Positions 1 through 8,019 of a stretch of DNA of 36,436 nucleotides are shown piece by piece. The translations under genes and the position numbers were made by a program. The stretch's first letter is position 1, and every line of letters starts with the position of its first letter. The notes beneath the pieces are model-generated. The model was not told the DNA's origin. It saw only the letters and a program-made list of their open reading frames with translations, and did no database searches. Origin of the DNA: Methanobacteriota archaeon (GTDB lineage: Archaea; Thermoplasmatota; Poseidoniia; Poseidoniales; Thalassarchaeaceae); NCBI GenBank assembly GCA_018654845.1, contig JABIKU010000025.1, positions 1 to 36,436 on the forward strand, in the 5' to 3' direction.

Positions 1-1
1 A

Positions 2-1144
2 TTGAACAATGACTGGAAACGAGGTTGCGATGCAGCAATCAAAGTAGGAAGGCTTCGAAACCATAGGAAAGGGACAACTGAACGTAATGACAAGAAACTC
101 CCTCTTTGGATTTCGTGTGATCTTATGGAACAAGGTGTTATGCGTCCTGAAGATATAACTGAAGACGATTGGTTGGATCTAATTGAAAGATATAGGCACG
201 GACAAACTAGATCTGGAAAAATCTTGAAAGAGATTTCAATTAAGAAGCGTAGAGAAGGATTGATACAAATTTTGAAGGGCTTACATTTGGATGAAATTTT
301 ACATTTTGTAAATCTCTGGCAACCAAAAAAGGAAGAAGATATCATTCGTTGGTGGTCTAATGAAGAGATGGAAGCAATGACTCAAACGGCATTACAATAT
401 ATCTCTAAAGGAAAATTTGAGGAACGGGCAATTGCTCACCTTCTCCATTTTTCAATCGCGCCAAGGAGATCTGATTCAGCGTTATTCCTCTGGAAAAATA
501 TCGATTTAGTAGAAGGGATGATCACATTCCCTGCTTCTAAAAACAGAAAAAGGTGTCAAAACCGTATCGAACCTCGTTTTATTGAGTTCCTTTCCGATTA
601 CAAAAAGTTGATTTCAACATCAAAAGGAGGGGATGTATATGTTTTTCCATCATCACGGGCGCAAATATCAGGAACTACAAAAGATCCTAAAGATTACATT
701 TCAGCGAAATCTATCGCAAAATGGCTCGCTTTCATACGAAATTCAACTACATTACGTAATGGAGATAAAATTAGACCATATCCACCTCACTCATATAGGC
801 ATTCTTTAGCGATGAGATATCTCAATACTGGCTCAAGATATGAAGATGTGAGTGGAATTTTAGGCGATACTGTGGCTACAATTGAAAGATACTATTCAAC
901 TTTGATTTATACTGAAGCCAGTGAGGAAGCATTTCGTAGAGCACATCCTAACTCACACAAGGAGCCTGCGATTGCTACAGCCCAACCAGAATGGATGATG
1001 CGAGAGGTAGGCTTCCGGACACCAAATGTCAATTCAGCAGTACGTCGAAACAGGGGTTCAGACTCTACAAGGGTGGTGGACGCTGGGGGATTTGAACCCC
1101 CGGCCACCTGGTTGCAAACCAGGTGCTCTTCCAAGCTGAGCTAA
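2..1144 (+). CDS. Tyrosine recombinase (integrase) of an integrated element, 5' end possibly cut by the window
   Basis: Site-specific recombinase that would insert or excise a mobile element by cutting and rejoining DNA through a tyrosine. The catalytic set is visible: an Arg in APRRSD (about residue 153), a Lys in ASKNRKR (about 180), the HxxR box HSYRHS (about 264-269) and the nucleophile in ERYYSTL (about 294-300). The N-terminal 110 residues look like a SAM-like core-binding domain. The reading frame opens with TTG at base 2, so the true start may lie upstream. The last 22 or so codons are antisense to tRNA-Ala and the stop lies inside the tRNA, so this end of the protein was probably fixed by integration. 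The A/T content looks higher than in the flanking genes. The element itself would lie to the left. The family call is firm; the activity of the element is unknown. Confidence 0.85.
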   Translation: MNNDWKRGCDAAIKVGRLRNHRKGTTERNDKKLPLWISCDLMEQGVMRPEDITEDDWLDLIERYRHGQTRSGKILKEISIKKRREGLIQILKGLHLDEILHFVNLWQPKKEEDIIRWWSNEEMEAMTQTALQYISKGKFEERAIAHLLHFSIAPRRSDSALFLWKNIDLVEGMITFPASKNRKRCQNRIEPRFIEFLSDYKKLISTSKGGDVYVFPSSRAQISGTTKDPKDYISAKSIAKWLAFIRNSTTLRNGDKIRPYPPHSYRHSLAMRYLNTGSRYEDVSGILGDTVATIERYYSTLIYTEASEEAFRRAHPNSHKEPAIATAQPEWMMREVGFRTPNVNSAVRRNRGSDSTRVVDAGGFEPPATWLQTRCSSKLS

Positions 1145-1150
1145 GCGCCC
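1074..1150 (-). tRNA. tRNA-Ala (anticodon TGC), CCA encoded
   Basis: On the minus strand a full cloverleaf can be drawn. The acceptor arms are GGGCGCT and AGCGTCC, containing the G3:U70 pair that identifies alanine tRNAs. The anticodon stem CCTGG/CCAGG closes the loop TTTGCAA, giving anticodon TGC. The T arm has the GTTCAAAT loop. The discriminator is A at 1077, followed by an encoded CCA (1074-1076). The 3' end faces the integrase gene, so this is the probable integration target. Confidence 0.97.
1077..1144. other. Probable attachment site (integrase end within tRNA-Ala)
   Basis: The recombinase gene reads directly into the 3' half of an intact tRNA-Ala and stops inside it. Integration into tRNA 3' ends is the usual mode for archaeal and bacterial tyrosine integrases, leaving an intact tRNA at one junction and a partial 3' copy at the other. 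The core is probably the tRNA 3' part from the anticodon arm onward, but the matching second copy would lie left of the window, so the exact limits cannot be read here. Confidence 0.55.
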
Positions 1151-1155
1151 TTCAG

Positions 1156-1175
1156 CCCTGCCGAATCAGGCGGGG
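1156..1175. terminator. Hairpin between tRNA-Ala and the upstream membrane protein gene
   Basis: The arms CCCTGCC (1156-1162) and GGCGGGG (1169-1175) pair with one G:T and a six-base loop. The hairpin lies between the stop of the minus-strand gene ending at 1202 and the 5' end of tRNA-Ala. It could end that gene's transcript or act in tRNA leader processing. There is no clear U-run on the minus strand, so a terminator role is only a guess. Confidence 0.3.
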
Positions 1176-1201
1176 TTCTTATGTTCGACCGTTGAAAGAG
1201 G

Positions 1202-1807
1202 TCATTCTTCTTCATCTGATTTTAGTAATTCAGCAGCGACAAAAAATCCAACAAGTGCTGAAGTGAAAATTAAGAATTCTAATACTGATTGCTTTGGATT
1301 AACATCTTCAGGTAAATTTTCTGAACCGGTTGGTAGTCCATTAGAATCGGTGTGAATATCAGGACTTAATTCTACAAAAAATGGGATGTCTATCTGTTCA
1401 CCTTCGAACATAATTTGATGGAGTGCCGAAATGTTTCCTGGCAGCAACCCATCTTCTGCAGCCAAACTGACTAACACGGCGACCTGGCAATTTGAGTCGA
1501 GGCGGTCGCCGGTTTCATTCAATTCACAACTTGTTTTTAGCCACCCAGTTGTGATATCATCAACACCTTCGAAAGAACCGTCCTCATCAGTATCAATCAA
1601 TATTCGATGTTCTGCCGATTCCCTAGTATCTTCATTTCGGAAAAACAAGGAATCGGTGTCAAAGACAACCCCTGAATGGACATTTTCAGGTATGTGACCA
1701 GAATCATGGAGAATGATTGTGAATTCCTTAGTTTCATGAGCAGCGATTGGGGTTGGCATAATCAGAATGAAAACCAGCGCCAGTACGAACCCCCATGACG
1801 ACCTCAT
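1202..1807 (-). CDS. Exported membrane-anchored protein with predicted mature N-terminal histidine (possible copper-binding)
   Basis: A protein of 201 residues. The ATG at 1807 is chosen because a typical signal peptide follows at once (hydrophobic GFVLALVFILIM, then PIAAH); the open frame upstream of it overlaps the divergent gene. If signal peptidase cuts after Ala-Ala the mature chain starts with His, as in CopC-like and other histidine-brace copper proteins. The outer domain looks beta-rich, has several His (HDSGH, EHRIL, LHQIM) and two Cys (in SCEL and NCQV). One C-terminal membrane helix (FLIFTSALVGFFVAAELL) is followed by an acidic tail. The layout matches the protein at 5630-6193, which I take as a distant paralogue. 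It is divergent from the propeller gene at 1863, 55 bases away. I do not recognise a named family; the copper role is inferred from context. Confidence 0.75.
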   Translation of the reverse strand: MRSSWGFVLALVFILIMPTPIAAHETKEFTIILHDSGHIPENVHSGVVFDTDSLFFRNEDTRESAEHRILIDTDEDGSFEGVDDITTGWLKTSCELNETGDRLDSNCQVAVLVSLAAEDGLLPGNISALHQIMFEGEQIDIPFFVELSPDIHTDSNGLPTGSENLPEDVNPKQSVLEFLIFTSALVGFFVAAELLKSDEEE

Positions 1808-1862
1808 ACATCTTGGCAGACTGCCGATGGCTTCAACATGACTTCTACTCTCGCAGGTAAGG

Positions 1863-3608
1863 ATGGATAGTCGCAAAGTTGCTCTTGCCAGCGGTTTAGT
1901 TTTCTGTTTGCTCATAGCAAGTGTCGCATCAATTCTACTCATTGGCGAAAAATCCTCTTCGAATCTAGATGTTACAGAAATGTTAGATCCATTGTTACAA
2001 GATGAAGAACACGACCACCGCAATGCTAGTCAACACGTGATGTACACCGATAATATTCAACCGGTTTCATTCAATGAGTTAACTGCTCCTGGTAATGCAG
2101 AAATTCAAGTTGCTGAATCACCAGATGGCAAAACCTATGCATATATTGCAGGTTGGTCAGAGTTGCACATCGTCGATGTCACCAATCCTTCAAACACCAC
2201 TGTTACCGGAGTTTATTATGATCCAAATACACAAGTTCTTGACGTGAAATATCTTGAATATAATGGCCGAGAATATGTAATTGTCCAAAATCAAATCGTT
2301 GACCCGGGAGCGGCTGATCCTAATGTTGGCACATGGGAAGACCCGGCTCAAGTGACGGTCACGCTCGTTGACGTGACCGATAAATCAGATCCTGAATGGG
2401 TTGATTCTTGGTATGATGCGGACCATCCTAGCGGCCCACATAATCTCTACACACATATGATTGATAATGAATGGTATATTTTCGTTGCCAATCCCGAGTA
2501 TGAATCCTGTGATGTTGGCCAAGGTGATGCTTGTGGTGGCATAACGATTGCTCACTTAAATTTCGCAGGATTCGGTGATAATCCACTTATCGTGAAAGTG
2601 GGTGAAGCCGAAGTTAGCTGGGAATCTACCCGAGGTGGTTGGATTTACATTCACGATATGACGGTTCAAACTTGGCCGGGTGAAGATGCTAATGATCCAC
2701 GATTTGGTAAGACATTCATCTATGGTGCATATTGGGAAGCTGGACTTCGAATCTTCGATGTCTCCGATGTCCCTCATCCAACCAATGATTTCGTTCAGTA
2801 TACATTGCACGCTGCTGCTTGCCGTGGTTCATTAGGGACGCAACTCGGCTGCACTTGGCGTGCTCCCGAAGTTGGGCAATGGATGGATTTCGCTGATCTA
2901 GACAATGATGGCGCACCCGATAGCGGTACGACTGGAAATGAAAATGGAGGGCGCGCATCATACATTCATTATGCCGAACCTATCGACGATATGGTCGATG
3001 CAAGTCATCTCGGATATCCGGCAGGAAAAATGCACTTGACATTCCTTGCAACCGAAGTTCTCGAAACAACTATCGGCACAGGAATGGGATACCTAATCGA
3101 TACAACAGATTACGAAGTTACTAATGGGAAATTGACATTCTTGCCTAAATTGATTCATGGCTGGGAAATTCCATTCGCAGACGACCATCATATTCCCGGT
3201 GGTGAGGAATGGCTTTTGTTCAGCCCTCACAACGCCGATACTGAAATCTTCCAAACAGGATTGCCGGGTTTCCCCGACAATAGTTTAGGCGGAGCATGGG
3301 ACGGACGAATTTATCTTTCAAGTTACCATGCGGGATTATGGATTGTCGATATTGAAACCTTAATGATACGTGGACTAGATATCGATGCAAATCGTACTGA
3401 AATTCACTTGGAAGCAACGATAGGATACCATATTTCACACGGCATAGATGGTCAACCTCTTGACAGCGCTTACTATGATTTTGGCTGGACACCTTTCATC
3501 TGGGCAGCAGAATATCACAAAGGTTACACCTACCTTTCCTGTATTACGACCGGACTTTACATAGTTCAACTCGATATCGATAAACCCTATGGATTACCCC
3601 TTGAATAA
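1863..3608 (+). CDS. Exported LVIVD-repeat beta-propeller protein (first copy)
   Basis: A protein of 581 residues with an N-terminal hydrophobic segment (about 7-27) that exports or anchors it. The rest is built from blade-like repeats of the LVIVD type, for example LHIVDVTNPSN (101-111), LRIFDVSDVPHP (295-306) and LWIVDIETL (492-500), predicting a beta-propeller outside the membrane. Histidine motifs recur: GPHNLYTH (191-198), YIHD (262-265), SPHN (454-457) and YHAG (488-491). SPHN and YHAG also occur in the neighbour at 3674, so they are probably functional, perhaps metal ligands. The CAGGT stretch just before ATG 1863 serves as ribosome binding site. The gene is followed after 65 bases by its paralogue. 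The substrate is unknown; a copper-enzyme or scaffold role is inference from the SCO genes downstream. Confidence 0.85.
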   Translation: MDSRKVALASGLVFCLLIASVASILLIGEKSSSNLDVTEMLDPLLQDEEHDHRNASQHVMYTDNIQPVSFNELTAPGNAEIQVAESPDGKTYAYIAGWSELHIVDVTNPSNTTVTGVYYDPNTQVLDVKYLEYNGREYVIVQNQIVDPGAADPNVGTWEDPAQVTVTLVDVTDKSDPEWVDSWYDADHPSGPHNLYTHMIDNEWYIFVANPEYESCDVGQGDACGGITIAHLNFAGFGDNPLIVKVGEAEVSWESTRGGWIYIHDMTVQTWPGEDANDPRFGKTFIYGAYWEAGLRIFDVSDVPHPTNDFVQYTLHAAACRGSLGTQLGCTWRAPEVGQWMDFADLDNDGAPDSGTTGNENGGRASYIHYAEPIDDMVDASHLGYPAGKMHLTFLATEVLETTIGTGMGYLIDTTDYEVTNGKLTFLPKLIHGWEIPFADDHHIPGGEEWLLFSPHNADTEIFQTGLPGFPDNSLGGAWDGRIYLSSYHAGLWIVDIETLMIRGLDIDANRTEIHLEATIGYHISHGIDGQPLDSAYYDFGWTPFIWAAEYHKGYTYLSCITTGLYIVQLDIDKPYGLPLE

Positions 3609-3673
3609 ACACACCGTAGACCGTTGCATTGAATTGCTAACCGAGGGCGTGGCCAAACATAAGGGGCAAGCCC

Positions 3674-5620
3674 ATGACCAGACTACCATACTCGATTCCG
3701 CTTCTATTGATGGTTACCATAATGGTCACCGCACCACTTTCAGGTTGTATTGCTGTGTTCAAGCCAGACGGTGGTGATGACTCGGTATGGGAGTGGATTG
3801 ACCCGGTCGTCGAAATCGAAGATGAAAATCATTCTCACACCGATTTACTATTGCACAGATTGAATACTCCTAATGCAAAGCTAATCGATTATCACAATCT
3901 GAATTGTGATGGGAATGTCAAACCCCCACCGGGATTTGATGACACTCAGGGTCGGCCTTGCTCTGATGAGTTCAAAAATACTGGGCCAACTCCGGGAGAT
4001 AATTCTGAAGTTACAATCGAAGGTAATTTTGATGAGGATTGTAAATTATACGCAGATGGGTCTGGTGGATGTTTCGCGTATGTTTCCAGTTACAATCAAT
4101 TTGAGATTCTCGACATCAGTGAACCAAACAATATCAAACTGATGTCGACATATTATGCTGAGATTGCTCGAATTATTGACATCAAGGTCACAAAAGACAA
4201 TAATTGGGTATTGATTAATCACGAATTGACGAATTCAGAACTCGATCCGATACCAAATGATGACGATGCTAACAGCGGCGCAAACCGCCTCGATGTTATT
4301 TATGTCAAAGATAAAACCAGCCCGGTTAAGGTTGCGGAATGGAATGAGCCACCAGCAGGTTTTCACAATCAAGATTTGAATGTTTATTGTGATTGGGATG
4401 GAGCTCTCGACCCTCGCGAAGAATGCAGTCTATTCCTGTTTGGAGCAGATCCTTATCCAGAAATGGTCGCAGGTGGTGGACCTGTCAAGGGAACTAAAGT
4501 ATTCTATGTCCCGATGGGATTCGAATCATGGTTACCGGGCCAAGATGATAGCGCTCAAAACTCAAGTCGTGAAATCGTACCATGGGGAGCATATACTCCA
4601 GAACCAGACACGACTTGTGGTGGAACTATCTTCAATCACGATAACGTGTTTTTCACCCATCCAATCACTAAACAAAAAATGTTAGTCATCTCATATTGGG
4701 GAGGCGGTCTGCGCCTCGTCGATGTCTCCGACCCGCCGACTATTGCTGATCCATATGGCATATCATGGCCGCCGGAAGTAGGTCGATGGATGGGGTGCCC
4801 TACTGCAGATTCAGGATGGTATGGACCAGAGGGAGGTGGCCATGCAAACATGTCACCAGAAGAGTGGTTAGATTCAAACCAAGGAAATGACAACATCCAT
4901 TATGCAGTTCCGAGTGACAATCTAGTCTGTTCAGGTATTAGCGAATTAGACCCAATAGAAAATTGGCCAGCAAACTGCGGGACAGGATATGAGGACCCCG
5001 TTTATGGACAAAATTGGCGGCATTATACCTATATCGCACCTGAATATGGTTCAAATGATAATCATACTGGATATATTTGGACAATCGATACGACCGACCC
5101 TGAGAAACCATTCCTAGTATCTAAGTGGAGATTGCCCGGAGAAGGCATGACAAGCAACGGGACCCATCCTCAACACTACATCCCTGGCGGATATATTTAC
5201 AGCCCACACAATGGCGATACAGGACCTGCTGGAGAGGTTTACTTCACCCATTACCACGCTGGCGCATGGGCTACCGACCACGGAAAAATATGGGATGAAA
5301 TCGTATGGGAAAACGGAGTTCCTGAACCTGACCGAGGATTCCAAGCGATTCAGGAATTAGCTCCGACACACACCGTAGGATATTACCTTCCAGCCGGACC
5401 AACTTGGATTGAAGATCCAATCGAAGCGATGGGGTATGATATGGCAGATTGCTGGGCTTCCTGCATGATACCTTTCGATTGGGGATTACAATATGACCCT
5501 CGCGGATTTGTCTACATTTCAGAAATGGTCAGTGGAATTTACGTCGTTCAATTCGATGAAGATTACAATCCCGAATTTGATTACCCCCCACTATGGACTG
5601 CTGAAGAAAGCAGCGAATGA
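3674..5620 (+). CDS. LVIVD-repeat beta-propeller lipoprotein (second copy)
   Basis: A protein of 648 residues that begins with a lipoprotein signal ending in the lipobox LSGC (about residue 25), so it is predicted to be lipid-anchored outside the cell. Propeller-type repeats include FEILDISEPNN, LRLVDVSDPPTI and IYVVQFDED. It shares SPHN (510-513) and YHAG (527-530) with the upstream gene, in the same order and spacing from the C-terminus, which supports a shared active or binding site. Many Cys suggest disulfides. The ribosome binding site AAGGGGC lies about 5 bases before the ATG. It heads a tight run of genes (gap of 9 to the next, then an overlap of 4, a gap of 3, and the YHYH gene), so it is probably co-transcribed with the SCO pair. 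The enzyme activity is not known. Confidence 0.85.
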   Translation: MTRLPYSIPLLLMVTIMVTAPLSGCIAVFKPDGGDDSVWEWIDPVVEIEDENHSHTDLLLHRLNTPNAKLIDYHNLNCDGNVKPPPGFDDTQGRPCSDEFKNTGPTPGDNSEVTIEGNFDEDCKLYADGSGGCFAYVSSYNQFEILDISEPNNIKLMSTYYAEIARIIDIKVTKDNNWVLINHELTNSELDPIPNDDDANSGANRLDVIYVKDKTSPVKVAEWNEPPAGFHNQDLNVYCDWDGALDPREECSLFLFGADPYPEMVAGGGPVKGTKVFYVPMGFESWLPGQDDSAQNSSREIVPWGAYTPEPDTTCGGTIFNHDNVFFTHPITKQKMLVISYWGGGLRLVDVSDPPTIADPYGISWPPEVGRWMGCPTADSGWYGPEGGGHANMSPEEWLDSNQGNDNIHYAVPSDNLVCSGISELDPIENWPANCGTGYEDPVYGQNWRHYTYIAPEYGSNDNHTGYIWTIDTTDPEKPFLVSKWRLPGEGMTSNGTHPQHYIPGGYIYSPHNGDTGPAGEVYFTHYHAGAWATDHGKIWDEIVWENGVPEPDRGFQAIQELAPTHTVGYYLPAGPTWIEDPIEAMGYDMADCWASCMIPFDWGLQYDPRGFVYISEMVSGIYVVQFDEDYNPEFDYPPLWTAEESSE

Positions 5621-5629
5621 GGTGAGGAA

Positions 5630-6193
5630 TTGGGCGGTCGAATTTTTTCGATTTTAATAGTCTCGATCTTACTCACTCCGACAGTTGCAGCCCATGGCGC
5701 TGACATTTCTTCATTCATTTTGAGAAATGGGAGTGTACAACCATCAAACTATGATATTTCTGAAAATAGTAGTATCTTACTGTATAATACTGTAGATTAC
5801 AGCCGTGATGTGAAATTAACTCATCCGACTGATTCGAATTTAGATTGGAATTGCACGGCAGGTCCATCGAACTCAACAAATACTAATGATGAATGTGGAT
5901 TTTGGTTCGATAATCTATCTTGGGCACCTGGATTATATGAAATAGAAATTTTTTCTAATGATTCACTCTGGCAAACAATTACTTTGCAAATAGTTAGGGA
6001 TAATCACACAGATATTATTCCAATTTTTACTCTTCCCGGAGGGGAGAGGGCACCAGAGGACACATCAGATAATGGATTAGATAATATTCTCCCAAAAATT
6101 GCAATCCTATTATTCGGTGCGTCAGCATTAATATGGATTTCAAAAAATATCGGTAATGAAGAATTAGTGAACAAATCTGAGGAAGAAGAATGA
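5630..6193 (+). CDS. Exported membrane-anchored protein with predicted mature N-terminal histidine (second copy)
   Basis: A protein of 187 residues starting at TTG 5630, supported by GGTGAGG at 5621-5627. The signal peptide ends in PTVAAH, so cleavage after Ala-Ala would leave an N-terminal His, as in the protein encoded at 1202-1807. The outer domain of about 115 residues has a His-containing strand (KLTHPTD), two Cys (in WNCTA and DECGF) and a W-x-PG-x-Y stretch. One membrane helix near the C-terminus (about 150-168) ends in an acidic tail. The stop overlaps the SCO start by four bases, implying translational coupling to a copper chaperone. The fold may be cupredoxin-like or CopC-like; I cannot decide from sequence, and neither family is a confident match. 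Confidence 0.75.
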   Translation: MGGRIFSILIVSILLTPTVAAHGADISSFILRNGSVQPSNYDISENSSILLYNTVDYSRDVKLTHPTDSNLDWNCTAGPSNSTNTNDECGFWFDNLSWAPGLYEIEIFSNDSLWQTITLQIVRDNHTDIIPIFTLPGGERAPEDTSDNGLDNILPKIAILLFGASALIWISKNIGNEELVNKSEEEE

Positions 6194-6912
6194 AGGATTC
6201 GATTGTTGCAGTGATTCTGACTTTATGCATTCTGAATGCAGGATGCCTTGGAGAGGAAGAAATCGATATTTTCTATGGTGAAGATATCGTTCCAGCAGTT
6301 CATGCAGACGACTTTACTTTAATCGACGAAAATGGTCAACAATTCACTCTTTCTTCTCTTGAAGGTAAAGTAGTTGTAATTGCATTCTTATTCACTCGAT
6401 GCCCAGATATTTGCCCTATTGTAAGTGCTAATCTTGCGTATATTTCAGAAGAACTTGGCGACCATTACGAAAATGATGTAGCAATCTTGAGCATCACTGT
6501 TGACCCGTGGACAGACAATACAAGCGTTCTTGCAAATTATGCGAGTGACAGAGGTCTCAGTTGGCCTCACCTTACAGGAGACCTCGAAGTACTTGAGCCG
6601 GTTTGGGTTAATTTTGATGTCGGGCTCAAAACATATGATTCAGACCTTGATGGTGATGGAGTCGCCGATGGTTTTGACGAATGTGCAGATACCCCAGAAG
6701 GTGAAGAAGTCGATGACGTCGGTTGTGGAAAAGAAACGCAAACCGAAAGTGAGGATCTCAAAGTTATGCACCATCCTCTCAGTTACTGGGTAGACCATAC
6801 GACAGGAACAATAATTCTTGACAAAGAAATGAATCAACGAGTTTGGTGGGGCGATACAGATTGGAATGCCGAACTCGTCATAGAAGACATACTAATATTG
6901 ATGGAAGAATAA
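6190..6912 (+). CDS. SCO1/SenC-like copper chaperone lipoprotein with a TSP3-like insertion
   Basis: A thioredoxin-fold protein of the SCO family, which carries copper to the CuA site of cytochrome c oxidase or acts as a thiol reductase outside the membrane. The lipobox is LNAGC (Cys19). The metal set is complete: CPDIC (Cys71, Cys75) and a distal His203 in YWVDHTTG, followed by the usual final strand. Between the core and the distal His lies an added segment (about 149-192) with DSDLDGDGVADGFDECADT, a thrombospondin type 3-like calcium loop with two Cys. SCO proteins of ordinary length lack it. The gene overlaps the small membrane protein gene by four bases and is followed after three bases by a second SCO gene. 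Family call firm; partner oxidase not in the window. Confidence 0.9.
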   Translation: MKDSIVAVILTLCILNAGCLGEEEIDIFYGEDIVPAVHADDFTLIDENGQQFTLSSLEGKVVVIAFLFTRCPDICPIVSANLAYISEELGDHYENDVAILSITVDPWTDNTSVLANYASDRGLSWPHLTGDLEVLEPVWVNFDVGLKTYDSDLDGDGVADGFDECADTPEGEEVDDVGCGKETQTESEDLKVMHHPLSYWVDHTTGTIILDKEMNQRVWWGDTDWNAELVIEDILILMEE

Positions 6913-6915
6913 TAA

Positions 6916-7977
6916 ATGAAAATTTTACAATTACTAGCAATATTCATGATTATTTCATCATCACTCACTGGTTGTTTAGGTGATAATGTAGGGAATAAAA
7001 TCAATGGAATCGAATACAAAAATCCTCCTGACGCACCAGATTTTTCATTATTGAACCAGAATCGAGAAAACATTACACTTTCAGAATTCGAAGGGAAGGT
7101 TGTCGTTGTCGCATTCCTATACACATCTTGCCCTGATGTCTGTTTAGCGCTTTCAGCAAATCTAGATTGGGTCGATGAAAATCTCGACGATTACTCGGAT
7201 GATGTAATTATTCTTTCAATAACCATTGACCCCGCTAGAGATACTCCCGAACGGTTTGCGTCTTGGATGGAAATTATGGGATTTGAATGGGATCACCTTT
7301 CAGCAGATCGAGCTTCAACCCTCGTCAAAGTTTGGGAAGAATGGAATATCGTTGTAGATAATGACCATATCAATGCGAGTGAACCTCCCGAAGGTTCGAC
7401 AAATCGAGTTGTTGTAATGTACCCCGATAACTCGATAGTATCAATTGATTTGCTTTATTCAGAAATAGCATCGAGTACAACAAAAGCAAATTTTTCAGAC
7501 CTCGCGCTCGAATCGGGAAACATTACTCTTGATTCTGAAACCAATTGGCAACTATATGCATGGGACTCAGATTCGTGGAATTGGTCAATACAAGATGAAT
7601 CTCACCTTGATTCACTTTTCGATTCGCAAACTAACCTCGCGTGGATTGCTGATGGAGGAAACCTCTCTCAAATGCCACCAGGAATTGATTGTAATGGCCG
7701 AGGTTGGGTAATGGGCGAAGGTGGAGGAGCACATTGCATGTGTGATGATGGATACGAAAGAGGTGAAGATATGTTGACATGTGTTGCCGAAGATGAACAT
7801 GATGCCTCGACTACAATAGACGACCCACATGAACAATCACTTTCTGACTATGGCGTTGGCCACTCTACTGTGACGTTTATTCTAGACAAAGAATTGAGAA
7901 AACGCGTTGCATGGAGCGGAACAAATTGGGATGTTACTCTCTTTCTCGAAGATGTGAAAACTCTCGTCGATGAATGA
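6916..7977 (+). CDS. SCO1/SenC-like copper chaperone lipoprotein with a large EGF-like insertion
   Basis: The second SCO paralogue, 353 residues, much longer than the usual 200 or so. The lipobox is LTGC (Cys20). The ligands are CPDVC (Cys72, Cys76) and His316 in YGVGHSTVTF, with the final strand after it. An insertion of about 160 residues (149-310) separates the two halves of the fold at the same place as in the upstream paralogue. It ends in a Cys-rich EGF-like stretch (about 259-289: DCNGRGW, HCMCDDGY, LTC). The two genes are probably an old tandem duplication whose insertions later diverged. The insertions may dock the chaperones on different clients, perhaps the propeller proteins; that is inference. 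Confidence 0.9.
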   Translation: MKILQLLAIFMIISSSLTGCLGDNVGNKINGIEYKNPPDAPDFSLLNQNRENITLSEFEGKVVVVAFLYTSCPDVCLALSANLDWVDENLDDYSDDVIILSITIDPARDTPERFASWMEIMGFEWDHLSADRASTLVKVWEEWNIVVDNDHINASEPPEGSTNRVVVMYPDNSIVSIDLLYSEIASSTTKANFSDLALESGNITLDSETNWQLYAWDSDSWNWSIQDESHLDSLFDSQTNLAWIADGGNLSQMPPGIDCNGRGWVMGEGGGAHCMCDDGYERGEDMLTCVAEDEHDASTTIDDPHEQSLSDYGVGHSTVTFILDKELRKRVAWSGTNWDVTLFLEDVKTLVDE

Positions 7978-8019
7978 GGGTTGGATTCGATTCAAATATC
8001 ACCCCTTCTTGGGTTTAAT

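Noticed and set aside
907-1134. Minus-strand reading frame over the integrase end and tRNA-Ala
   Set aside because: It is antisense to the recombinase and includes tRNA sequence; it is a chance frame.
1815-1825. GGCAG-A-CTGCC palindrome in the divergent promoter of the exported cluster
   Set aside because: Five-base arms with no second copy nearby; too short to call an operator.
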